NCBI RefSeq assembly: GCF_007744675.1
Contig: NZ_CP036269.1
Location: forward strand, 4,753,546 to 4,817,545
Reading direction: 5' to 3'
DNA: 64,000 nucleotides
DNA from: Gimesia alba
Lineage (GTDB): Bacteria > Planctomycetota > Planctomycetia > Planctomycetales > Planctomycetaceae
In this document: positions 8,901 through 16,552 of the stretch, in pieces
Position numbering within the stretch: position 1 is the stretch's first letter
Layout of the letters: each line of letters begins with the position of its first letter
The notes under the pieces: model-generated
What the model saw: the letters and a program-made list of their open reading frames with translations, nothing else
What the model was told of the DNA's origin: nothing
Database searches by the model: none
Position numbers and translations under genes: made by a program

Positions 8901-9239
8901 ATGACAATCACCTTTACAGATCGAAATCAGTTATTAACTCATCAATTGAAGCAGCTTTGTGAGAGACGCCTTGAATATGCTTTGTCTCGATTTCAATCGA
9001 TGATCAAATCCATCGAATTCAGCGTCAGCGACTTGAACGGACCGAGAGGAGGCATCGACAAAGCGTGCCGCGTTCGGATCAGACACAGGACCGGTCATGT
9101 TATCGTAAACCATAAGCATGAAGATCTTGCCGTGTGCATCTCTAAAATTGCTGAAAAAGCCTCTCGTGCCCTTTCCCGTAAAAGGTCACGTTCGCAGAAA
9201 TTCAATCGCACGCGTCATACCGATCTGATCGAAACTTAA
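8901..9239 (+). CDS. HPF/RaiA-like ribosome-associated protein, copy 2
   Basis: This 112-aa protein is preceded by GAGAGGAG. It aligns with the preceding gene along its length (TFTDRNQLLTHQLKQLCERR, ACRVRIRHRTGHVIV, CISKIAEKASRALSRKRSR) and matches the short HPF/RaiA form more closely. The C-terminal third is strongly basic, as expected for rRNA contact. The two copies are separated by 158 bp. A strong terminator directly follows, so this gene ends the dab transcription unit. Confidence 0.7.
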   Translation: MTITFTDRNQLLTHQLKQLCERRLEYALSRFQSMIKSIEFSVSDLNGPRGGIDKACRVRIRHRTGHVIVNHKHEDLAVCISKIAEKASRALSRKRSRSQKFNRTRHTDLIET

Positions 9240-9245
9240 GAAACA

Positions 9246-9290
9246 AGACAGGACTTTCTTTTTCATAAGTCCTGTCTCTTTTTAGTTTTT
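9246..9290 (+). terminator. Rho-independent terminator after the dab/HPF unit
   Basis: The perfect 11-bp stem AGACAGGACTT (9246-9256) / AAGTCCTGTCT (9267-9277) has a 10-nt loop and is followed directly by CTTTTTAGTTTTTTT. It lies 6 bp after the stop of the second HPF-like gene. Confidence 0.92.
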
Positions 9291-9380
9291 TTCGTTTCTT
9301 TAAAACAGAGAATCGGAATCAGTGTGAGATATGATCATGACAAACAGAAATCAAGACTCATGAAAGCCTGATAGGCGCAA

Positions 9381-9884
9381 TCAGACATCTTTTTCCGGGT
9401 GTGCTTTCTTGTCGGGAACCTTGAAATCGGGATTCACGAGTTTGAAGTCGGCGTTCTCCGCTCCTTCGGGGGGAACGTCGAATTTCAGTGTGGTTTTCGA
9501 ATTGTATTCCGCAGGAATCGGATTGGGGCCGCGACGATCCTTTCCGGATGAGTCATAGGACGGCAGAATTTCTTCGAACACATCGAGCGTAATGATCACA
9601 TCATTCGGGCCGACGACTGCCCCATTGTCTCCGGTCATCACTACGGCGAGTTCATAGCGACCTTGTTCATCCGTTTTGCCGTACGATTCCGCTGCTCCTT
9701 TAAGCTCACTGTCCCCCTCTGTCGTTCGAGGGCGAAACAGCACTGTGGTGCCCGGCAGCGGTTCGCCGTTCATCGTCACCGTTCCCGAAACAGACGCTAG
9801 CTTCACATTATTCGATCCACATCCCGTGAGGCCTACCAACGTAACGATCATCAGAAACCATCGTGGAATCAAAAAGTTGCTCAT
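9381..9884 (-). CDS. Small planctomycete lipoprotein with carboxypeptidase-regulatory-like fold
   Basis: The signal peptide MSNFLIPRWFLMIVTLVGL ends in the lipobox LTGC, with Cys22 as the lipid site. A transthyretin/carboxypeptidase-regulatory-like domain follows (SVSGTVTMNGEPLPGTTVLF, then GKTDEQGRYEL). Such lipoproteins are commonly found beside DUF1559 genes in planctomycetes, as here: it lies 81 bp downstream of the DUF1559 gene on the same strand. ATG at 9884 follows an AGGAG site; a TTG at 9914 would put extra residues before the signal peptide and is less likely. The function is unknown, probably cell-surface. Confidence 0.8.
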   Translation of the reverse strand: MSNFLIPRWFLMIVTLVGLTGCGSNNVKLASVSGTVTMNGEPLPGTTVLFRPRTTEGDSELKGAAESYGKTDEQGRYELAVVMTGDNGAVVGPNDVIITLDVFEEILPSYDSSGKDRRGPNPIPAEYNSKTTLKFDVPPEGAENADFKLVNPDFKVPDKKAHPEKDV

Positions 9885-9965
9885 CTGTGAAAACTCTCCT
9901 AAAATAGAATTCAAACCATCCGTTTTCGAATCATCTGTCTTGTTCGCTTGCGAGAAACAGATCGA

Positions 9966-10889
9966 TCACCACTCACCGATGATTTCTCCTCCTTCAGGTG
10001 TTCCCAGACTCTGAAAAATTCCTAAATCAATGTTTTCACTCATGAAGCGACTTGATCCGTCCGCCAGCAATACCTGCATTCCACCGACATGCATGCTGCC
10101 CCAGCCTCGTTTGCAGGCGTTGCTGCCTCCAGTGCCTCCGATCGCCACACAACGATCGTAATCGGGAATCAAAGTCCGACGTTGCGCTGTAAAAGAGGAC
10201 TGGCTGTAAGAGGTGTAGGTGTAGGCCCAGAATGTCCCGCGGCGAGGACGGGTTCTCGTATGATACTCTCCCACCACGATTGTATTCGATGTCCCATCGG
10301 AGATCGAACTGAATTTCTCAACCGTGAAACCATTCGTCCCAATACTATGCAATACTCCTCTCCAACTGTGCGCCAGGTTCGACCCATCTGCGTTATCCAT
10401 CCAGCCACTCGTATCGGTTTTCCCGGAAACCGCGCGATAAGACGACAGCCGATAGTTCACACCACTGCCCGGTCCGCTCTCCGGCTGCCTCAATAAACCA
10501 GCGTTGGTATCCGACGGACAGTTATAGACAACCATGTTTTGCTCCCGCACAGCCGCGTTCGGAGCATCTTCATTGAAAGCGCTGGAGTCATACTTTTGAA
10601 ACAACGGCGCCTGATCGAGGTAAGGCAGAATCGCAATCGCCCAGTTAATCCCGCTTTTCGTACTGCAACAGCTGCCAATCGTGATTCCGCCAGGAGGAAA
10701 CGTACTGTATGCCTCATGATAATTATGCAACGCTAACCCAATCTGTTTCAGGTTGTTCTTACAAGAACTGCGTCGTGCTGCTTCGCGTGCCTGCTGGACC
10801 GCCGGCAACAGCAGAGAAATCAAAATCGCAATGATCGCAATCACCACCAATAATTCGATCAATGTAAATCCGCGTTTTGGTGAATTCAT
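9966..10889 (-). CDS. DUF1559 domain-containing type IV pilin-like protein
   Basis: The N-terminus [20 protein letters not shown] is a class III prepilin signal cleaved between Gly and Phe, followed by the hydrophobic helix and the [19 protein letters not shown] segment characteristic of DUF1559. The C-terminus has [21 protein letters not shown], the usual end motif of the family. These pseudopilins are strongly expanded in planctomycetes and probably form cell-surface fibres or part of a secretion apparatus. ATG at 10889 has an AAGGGG site. The gene is followed by its lipoprotein partner. Confidence 0.88.
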   Translation of the reverse strand: MNSPKRGFTLIELLVVIAIIAILISLLLPAVQQAREAARRSSCKNNLKQIGLALHNYHEAYSTFPPGGITIGSCCSTKSGINWAIAILPYLDQAPLFQKYDSSAFNEDAPNAAVREQNMVVYNCPSDTNAGLLRQPESGPGSGVNYRLSSYRAVSGKTDTSGWMDNADGSNLAHSWRGVLHSIGTNGFTVEKFSSISDGTSNTIVVGEYHTRTRPRRGTFWAYTYTSYSQSSFTAQRRTLIPDYDRCVAIGGTGGSNACKRGWGSMHVGGMQVLLADGSSRFMSENIDLGIFQSLGTPEGGEIIGEW

Positions 10890-11260
10890 AATCGGGCCCC
10901 TTATGAATAAAGAAATGGAAATAAATCGAAGTGGTCGCGTCTCAATGAACACGCGTCTTTCACTATATCCTTTTTTAACCAAAAGTATACAAAAATCTCA
11001 TACATGCCAATTTGCTTTTCTAACTCGACTGAATATTAGCATTATTAATAAACAACCATCGATCGTCGTTGCATTTGTTTCACACAACATATCAAGACTC
11101 ATTCGACTTGTTTGATCAACAGAAGAGTACGTGGAGCGCACAGAAAAGGAATTCGCCTCACTTCAATATTTTCTGCAGGCAGTCCTGTCATAATACCAGT
11201 TCGGAAGTGGCAAGAATTATATTCTTATGCTGATAGATTAAACGCCACTCAGCCCTGGTG

Positions 11261-11335
11261 GCGAATATTTTCGCTTCAGGGGTTGCAATGGCGAAACTAT
11301 TCGCTACCATCGACTCGACTAGCGAAATTATTCGC
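11261..11335. promoter_or_regulatory. Triple operator GCGAA-N4-TTCGC upstream of BlaI/M56 system 1
   Basis: Three perfect inverted repeats of the form GCGAA-N4-TTCGC lie at 11261-11274, 11291-11304 and 11322-11335. Their centres are 30 and 31 bp apart, close to three helical turns, so bound dimers would sit on one face of the DNA. The flanks are also partly conserved (about T-R before and T-A/T-C after). They end 31 bp before the ATG of the BlaI-type repressor, which makes autoregulation likely. The sequence differs from the classical TACA-N2-TGTA operator of BlaI/MecI. Confidence 0.75.
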
Positions 11336-11366
11336 TACTTGTATTTTCTTTCAATGGAGCCCTGAG

Positions 11367-11756
11367 ATGCCGCGTCCCCCGTCTTCACAACTGACGGAAG
11401 TCGAGCTACAAATCCTTTGCATTCTTTGGGAGAAGCAGGCTGCGACAGCGCGTCAGATTCATAACTCTCTCTCTGAAGATCGCAACACAAATTACTCCAC
11501 GACAGTCAAGATGCTGTCGGTCATGCTCGGCAAGAAACTTGTCAAACGTGACGAAACAGTTCATCCTCAGATATACCGTCCTGCCGCCACACAACAACGT
11601 ACGCAGCAGAAAATGCTTAAGGATCTGATCAGTAAAGTTTACAATGGTTCCACAGGAAGCCTTGTTTTACAAGCACTTTCCTCACAAAAAACTTCTCCAC
11701 AAGAACTGTCAGAAATTCGTCAGTTACTGGATGAGTTGGAAGAGAATGAGAAATGA
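11367..11756 (+). CDS. BlaI/MecI/CopY-family repressor, system 1
   Basis: This 129-aa winged-helix repressor has the helix-turn-helix in LTEVELQILCILWEKQAATA and YSTTVKMLSVMLGKKLVKRD. A C-terminal dimerisation/cleavage region follows (KMLKDLISKVYNGSTGSLVL to LLDELEE). In this family the repressor is inactivated by proteolysis once the membrane M56 partner senses its signal. The stop overlaps the start of the M56 gene by ATGA, a tight translational coupling. The ATG at 11367 is chosen because the family begins here; an upstream GTG-type extension would run through the operators. Confidence 0.85.
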   Translation: MPRPPSSQLTEVELQILCILWEKQAATARQIHNSLSEDRNTNYSTTVKMLSVMLGKKLVKRDETVHPQIYRPAATQQRTQQKMLKDLISKVYNGSTGSLVLQALSSQKTSPQELSEIRQLLDELEENEK

Positions 11757-14119
11757 ACACGTTAGCAACGATCTTCCAGTCGGCTTGGGCTGAGCGCGTG
11801 GGTTGGACATTGCTGCATTCCTTATGGCAGATTGCACTACTCGCAATTGCGTATCGTCTCGTTTCGATCTTGCTCAGAAATCGTCCGGCAACCGTTCGAT
11901 ATTTGATCTGTTGTGTGACGCTGTTCTCTATGCTCGGCTTTCCGCTGAGCACGTTTTATCTGCTTTCACAAAATGCCATGCGGATTTCGACAGACATTAA
12001 CAACACAACCACAATAGTTAGTGTATCAGACGATTTACCAGCGTCCTCGAAGGTCATAACAGAATCTGAGAAGCTGATTACTTCCCCACAGTCTTCAGTG
12101 ACGCAGTCCTCTGCTACAGAAAGCGACACAAAGACAGTTTTACCAGCAAGCCTGCCTGCAAATTCTTTCTCAGACAATCTGTTCTCTCTATTGCGCCCCT
12201 GGCTGCCGCTGGCAACCACTGTCTGGTTAATCGGTACTCTCCTCTTTGCACTAAGACCACTCTGGGGGTGGCTCCACGTACGCCGGTTGAAACGGCACGG
12301 ATTATCTCCACTCTCGCCCCAGTTACGAGACTTGGGAGCCAATCTGGCTGTCCGGCTTGGCATCAAACAAGGCGTACAATTTCTGCAGTCATCCTTGGTA
12401 GAAGTGCCGACGATCGTTGGCTGTTTCTCTCCCATCATTTTATTACCGGCTTCCGCTATCACAGGCCTCACAGTTCAAGAACTCGAGATGATCTTAGCGC
12501 ATGAACTGGCCCACGTCCGTAGGCATGACTATTTGATCAACCTCGCGCAAACGGTGATTGAATCTCTGCTCTTTTACCATCCCGGAATGTGGTGGATCTC
12601 GAATCAGATCCGCCAGGAACGCGAGCATTGCTGTGATGATATCGCCGTTGCTCTGGGTAAAAACCGTGCCGTATACGTCCAGGCGCTTGCGCGGCTTGAA
12701 CAGCAGCGTCATGAGACTCTAACCATCGTACTGACCGCAACAGGCGGCTTGCTCATCTCCCGCGTTCGCCGAATATTGGAGCAATCGAAAAATGAAGTGG
12801 GCTATGTCAACCTCACAGCCTGTCTTACCGGACTGGTATTGATTGGTCTGGTAGCGACTGCATTCACAATGAACAGCATCCCTCAGAAAAAAACGATTGT
12901 TCTTTTCCCCAGTGAGCAGAACAGCAAGTTGCCTGAGGGTGAATTGAGTGTCGAAATTCCGAATCGCCTCATCAAAGTGATTCAGGCATACGATCTGCCG
13001 TTTTTCAATGAAACGGATCTGGATCAAATTCGTAAAGATTTTCGTCTGATCGTCGAAAAGTATGCTCCGGAAAACATGAGCGATGAGCGTAAACGTTCCA
13101 TTCTCACGGCGATTGAAGAACACAGTAAACAGCATCTGTTTCTAACCAGCTTTGACCCGAACAGAATGGATTCGTTGAATGAAACCTACCTGTTTATGCC
13201 TGACCGACTCAAAACACTCCAATGGAAGCTTAGCCAGGCGTTGCAGCGCGACCCCTTGAGCAAAAAACAGGCACAACGTCGGGAAGAACTGTGGACGTTC
13301 ATGTCAAATCATATCAAGAGTTTACCCGAAACTAGCCATGTGAATTATCAGACTGCACTCGAGGATCTTAAGACTCGTTTTACGGATCCTCTGTGTACCC
13401 AGTTCGACCGTCCACTGACAGAGGAACAATTCAATCAATTCAAAAATATACTGCAGCGAAGTTCTAATAATAGTAAGCATGAAATTGAGTTCGTGGTCAG
13501 TCATTTGTCTTGGTATGTTCAGCAGGCATATCGTCCTTATACCATCGGCATCACTAACACTCTGCCTTTTGATGATGAAGTCAAACATGCCAACTCCAGT
13601 AATGGATATGTGACCTTGGGGTTCACATCAAACGAAATATTCCGCGGTAAGGTACTCGATTTAGAAGATTTCAATAATTCATACACCCTAATTGATATGG
13701 ACTCTGCCATTCAAGCCAATGCAATTCCGCAAATCACTGTGCCAGCGACTGCCCGCGAACCGGACAAGATCTCTCACTGGCTCAATCAAACTGGCAAAGG
13801 CGATTTCGGTTACAAAAATGGCGAACTGTTTGCAGTACGTGGAACAAAGCTGGCACTGCTGAATGTGAAAAACTGGTTCGAAGCCGATGCAATCAGTAAG
13901 GATGCTTTGCGTGCTGAAATTAAAAAGCAGGACAAACATGACATCAATGTCAAAAACGAGATTCAAACCTATTTCGACCAGTTTCCAACGCGACATTACA
14001 CTGAATACATTGGCCCTTACATCGGGGTACTGAACCAGGAAGGACACCTCTCAGTCGTTCACATCAAAAAGATCCCCATCATGGACGGTATTTATCTCAA
14101 TTGCCGCCCACGTCTGTAA
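11753..14119 (+). CDS. M56-family (BlaR1-like) membrane sensor metallopeptidase, system 1
   Basis: The 788-aa protein has N-terminal membrane segments and an M56 zinc-protease domain with H250-E-x-x-H254 in LAHELAHVRRHD and the downstream EREHCCDDIAV motif. A further membrane helix (about NLTACLTGLVLIGLVATAF) is followed by a long extracytoplasmic part of about 390 residues that I do not recognise. It is not a penicillin-binding sensor domain of the usual BlaR1 type, since no SxxK-type motif is evident, so the ligand is unknown. It overlaps the repressor gene by 4 nt. Signal binding outside would activate the protease and relieve repression at the GCGAA-N4-TTCGC sites. Confidence 0.82.
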   Translation: MNTLATIFQSAWAERVGWTLLHSLWQIALLAIAYRLVSILLRNRPATVRYLICCVTLFSMLGFPLSTFYLLSQNAMRISTDINNTTTIVSVSDDLPASSKVITESEKLITSPQSSVTQSSATESDTKTVLPASLPANSFSDNLFSLLRPWLPLATTVWLIGTLLFALRPLWGWLHVRRLKRHGLSPLSPQLRDLGANLAVRLGIKQGVQFLQSSLVEVPTIVGCFSPIILLPASAITGLTVQELEMILAHELAHVRRHDYLINLAQTVIESLLFYHPGMWWISNQIRQEREHCCDDIAVALGKNRAVYVQALARLEQQRHETLTIVLTATGGLLISRVRRILEQSKNEVGYVNLTACLTGLVLIGLVATAFTMNSIPQKKTIVLFPSEQNSKLPEGELSVEIPNRLIKVIQAYDLPFFNETDLDQIRKDFRLIVEKYAPENMSDERKRSILTAIEEHSKQHLFLTSFDPNRMDSLNETYLFMPDRLKTLQWKLSQALQRDPLSKKQAQRREELWTFMSNHIKSLPETSHVNYQTALEDLKTRFTDPLCTQFDRPLTEEQFNQFKNILQRSSNNSKHEIEFVVSHLSWYVQQAYRPYTIGITNTLPFDDEVKHANSSNGYVTLGFTSNEIFRGKVLDLEDFNNSYTLIDMDSAIQANAIPQITVPATAREPDKISHWLNQTGKGDFGYKNGELFAVRGTKLALLNVKNWFEADAISKDALRAEIKKQDKHDINVKNEIQTYFDQFPTRHYTEYIGPYIGVLNQEGHLSVVHIKKIPIMDGIYLNCRPRL

Positions 14120-14352
14120 CAACAGAATTGTTGACAGGACCAGACAGTCAGAAACGGGTGCCTTTCCCCTACCCCTTCCGTGCAATCAGTCCTGAAAGAA
14201 AACCGTTCAAAAGTGGCAAGAAATGCGTTCTCAATAGGGTACAGCAACCGCTGCCGCGACACTTGAGTGGCGTGATGCATTTTTTACTGGCATCATTTCA
14301 GGGGTCCCTGGGCAGCGTTTTTTAATTCGAATGCTTCTTAGCAAATGGAAGA
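14120..14352. other. Intergenic spacer after M56 system 1
   Basis: No convincing gene is present between the M56 stop and the hairpin at 14353. Short ORFs here lack ribosome binding sites and family resemblance. Confidence 0.5.
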
Positions 14353-14440
14353 AACCGGGGCTAACGCCCTTCGGCTAATAAGTCATTCTGGTTGGGAAAT
14401 CACCATAAACCAGATCAGCCGCACGGCGTTAGCCGCGGTT
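14353..14440. repeat. REP-like imperfect inverted repeat
   Basis: The left arm (14353-14393) begins AACCGGGGCTAACGCC and ends TCTGGTT; the right arm (14408-14440) is its near complement and contains GGCGTTAGCC. The left arm carries about eight extra bases, so the hairpin has an internal bulge. Extragenic palindromes with a GGCTAACGCC core are familiar from planctomycete genomes. Only this copy is seen in the window. Confidence 0.6.
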
Positions 14441-14499
14441 AATACCGATCACGGTGAGGTTACATTCATGAGAATCACTTTAAAACCAATAAATCAACA

Positions 14500-14916
14500 C
14501 TACCTGGGGTGCGCTGGTTTGGACCGGAATCGGGAACCAGCAAATGCTCCCGCCAGGGATGCGAGGAGTTTCGCCAGCATGGATAAGGCAAATCCGACAG
14601 ACCAGATTCCTGCGAAGCCGACCGACGCAGCGTCGATGAATAAGTAAAACAGAGTCACGATCATCACCATCTGATACGCGTTTCGCTCAGGTTGGCGTGT
14701 CGTAAGGAACCAGCCTGCCACGAAAAACAATGCGGTTCCCGCTGTATGCAAACACCATGGCGCCAACCATTTAGCGGCTTCGTCGTAAAATTCGCTTGGG
14801 TGTCCCGGCTCGATGAACAAGGCATAAACCATCACGACCAGAATGACAATCAGCACATTGATCGCCAGTAAGATGAAAGCAACACCAGCCGCTTTGGCAT
14901 AATCGAGAAGTTTCAT
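14500..14916 (-). CDS. Small integral membrane protein of an ArsR-SRPBCC operon
   Basis: This 138-aa protein has four predicted membrane helices (AAGVAFILLAINVLIVILVV, LHTAGTALFFVAGWFL, AYQMVMIVTLFYLFIDAA, ALSMLAKLLASLAGAF). ATG at 14916 follows GGGAG and lies 16 bp after the SRPBCC gene, so the three genes 15827-14500 form one operon. I do not recognise a named family with certainty. Small membrane partners of this kind are common beside ArsR-SRPBCC pairs. The function is unknown. Confidence 0.75.
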   Translation of the reverse strand: MKLLDYAKAAGVAFILLAINVLIVILVVMVYALFIEPGHPSEFYDEAAKWLAPWCLHTAGTALFFVAGWFLTTRQPERNAYQMVMIVTLFYLFIDAASVGFAGIWSVGFALSMLAKLLASLAGAFAGSRFRSKPAHPR

Positions 14917-14932
14917 TTTTCTCCCTGCTTCC

Positions 14933-15460
14933 TCAACGCACATATTTGTCCGGGATCGTCTTGCACGTGTAATAGCGTTTTTCGATGGGAATGGCACCAC
15001 AGCGGAATACGCCGGACTCGACGTGCCCCAAGACACGAGGGACCATCTTCTTCAACATGTATCCCCAGCCAATCCGCATCATATTGCGAGTCAGCCAATC
15101 GACATTCTCGGCTCCGGTGTGTTCCAGTATCAAAAGCGTTCCCTCATCCTGAGGCGTCAACGTCCAGGTGATGATCATCGGAGCCGGACGCGGATGCGAC
15201 TCCTCTTTGGGCACATGAGCCCAACTCCACACGAGCCGTTTGGGAGCGTCCGCTTCCAGAACTTCACATTCAGTGATGCCCGATCCACACAGGCCAGGAT
15301 CACAACGGAACTCAAATTTATGCCCGACAACGGGCTGATGATTATTCGGTTCCAGCCATTCCGCTAATGCATGAGGATCAGTGATCGCCGCCCAGACATC
15401 CTCAGGCGGGTGTGGATAATACCGCTCCTTGCGAATGGTAATTGGTTTGCGTGCGACCAT
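14933..15460 (-). CDS. SRPBCC/AHSA1-family protein
   Basis: This 175-aa protein has the START/Bet v1-like fold of the AHSA1 (Hsp90-activator homologue) family: VWAAITDPHALAEWLEP at the N-terminus, a GHKFEFR strand, LVWSWAH, and ITWTLTPQDEGTLLILEHTG. The family binds hydrophobic ligands in a cavity and is often co-transcribed with an ArsR-type repressor that may respond to the same ligand. ATG at 15460 has an AGGAGA site. The family usually ends after the helix near WGYMLKK; here about 40 more residues including several Cys follow. Confidence 0.85.
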   Translation of the reverse strand: MVARKPITIRKERYYPHPPEDVWAAITDPHALAEWLEPNNHQPVVGHKFEFRCDPGLCGSGITECEVLEADAPKRLVWSWAHVPKEESHPRPAPMIITWTLTPQDEGTLLILEHTGAENVDWLTRNMMRIGWGYMLKKMVPRVLGHVESGVFRCGAIPIEKRYYTCKTIPDKYVR

Positions 15461-15479
15461 GCTGTCTCCTTTAGTTTAG

Positions 15480-15827
15480 TTACGTTTTCTTTTGTCTGGC
15501 TTTCTTCTTTTCGTCAAGGTATTCGCCGAGCGCGTCGAGCTTGTCATCCCAGTATTTCTCGAACAGCAAGACCCATTGATGCACATCACGCAACCGATTG
15601 GCTTCAATACCATAAAGTTGCTCGCGGCCCGATCTGCGACAGTGTACCAGTCCCGCTTCACGAAGGATTCGCAAGTGCTTTGAAACAGCCGGCTGGCTGA
15701 TGGAAAACGGTTCCCTTAACTGCGTAACATTCCGTTCGCCCTCCCGTGCCAGTCGCAGTAAAAGTTCGCGGCGGGTCGGGTCGGCAATCGCGGAAAAGAC
15801 ATCAGTGTCTGTATCTGAACTGTTCAT
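15480..15827 (-). CDS. ArsR-family transcriptional repressor
   Basis: This 115-aa winged-helix protein has the ArsR core DVFSAIADPTRRELLLRLA, recognition helix SISQPAVSKHLRILREAG and wing HCRRSGREQLYGIE. No metal-binding CxC is present, so it is the non-metal type paired with AHSA1 proteins. ATG at 15836 overlaps the putative -10 box, while ATG at 15827 lies where transcription should start. I therefore choose 15827, implying a leaderless message. It heads the operon with the SRPBCC and membrane genes. Confidence 0.83.
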   Translation of the reverse strand: MNSSDTDTDVFSAIADPTRRELLLRLAREGERNVTQLREPFSISQPAVSKHLRILREAGLVHCRRSGREQLYGIEANRLRDVHQWVLLFEKYWDDKLDALGEYLDEKKKARQKKT

Positions 15828-15834
15828 AAACCAC

Positions 15835-15862
15835 ATTGTATAACCTTTTGGTTATATGTCAA
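15835..15862 (-). promoter_or_regulatory. ArsR promoter with operator embedded in spacer
   Basis: On the minus strand TTGACA (15862-15857), a 16-nt spacer and TACAAT (15840-15835) form a good promoter. The inverted repeat ATAACC-AAAA-GGTTAT (15855-15840) fills the spacer and touches the -10. This is typical ArsR-type operator geometry and indicates autorepression of the operon by occlusion of RNA polymerase. Confidence 0.75.
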
Positions 15863-15928
15863 GCGGCTCGTTCACAAGACATGAGACTGAATCAACCGGG
15901 TGAGCAAGCTTGATGTTCAAGACCGGCG

Positions 15929-16417
15929 CTAAGAAACATCCATCGGCTCAGAACCGTCGAGAAATGCGGTTTCGACGAGTTGGGGAAGCGCACCGGGACG
16001 CAGAATCTCAGTCGTGTTAACAAGTTCCTCACAGGACCACCAGCGGATCGCCTTCAGTGTTTGCCGCTCGCTGTCCGATAACCCTGCCTGATTGATTAGG
16101 GGTACTTCCGAGACGCGGCAAACATAGTAGGTTTCGTGGCTGAGCACCACGCCCGCTTCCGGTAGATTCAACCGAACTTCTCGAATGCCAACCTGCCTGC
16201 CGATTGTGACATGTGTCAGACCAAGTTCTTCTCGCAACTCACGCCGGAGCGCATTTACTGCTTGCTCCCCTGCTTCAATTCCGCCGCCGGGTGTTGCCCA
16301 GTAAGAGAGCACGTCAGGCCGCGCAGGATCAACGGGCGTTGTATCTTGATGCTGGATCAACAGCACCTGATCCTGATAATTCAGCAGAATCGCCCGGGCT
16401 GAATGGCGGTGTTGCAT
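15929..16417 (-). CDS. Nudix hydrolase
   Basis: This 162-aa protein contains the full Nudix box in GGGIEAGEQAVNALRREL followed by REELGL, with the metal-binding REXXEE residues intact. The N-terminal ARAILLNYQDQVLLIQH strand is the usual entry to the fold. Nudix enzymes cleave nucleoside diphosphates linked to another moiety; the substrate cannot be told from sequence. ATG at 16417 is used. It is a stand-alone gene, 93 bp downstream of the ArsR operon's promoter and read in the same direction. Confidence 0.88.
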   Translation of the reverse strand: MQHRHSARAILLNYQDQVLLIQHQDTTPVDPARPDVLSYWATPGGGIEAGEQAVNALRRELREELGLTHVTIGRQVGIREVRLNLPEAGVVLSHETYYVCRVSEVPLINQAGLSDSERQTLKAIRWWSCEELVNTTEILRPGALPQLVETAFLDGSEPMDVS

Positions 16418-16552
16418 AGGAGCCTTATAAAGCCGCCTAAATAGTTTGGGATTTCACACATCGCTCTAAGCAATCACTCAGCTTACTTCTCTCGGATGAT
16501 TAAAAGCATGGCGTGACTTTTAGAATCAGAGTTTGACTCGTTTTTTTCCTAA

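Noticed and set aside
14101-14647. Plus-strand ORFs across the REP-like hairpin
   Set aside because: They run through the inverted repeat and into the antisense of the 138-aa membrane protein gene.
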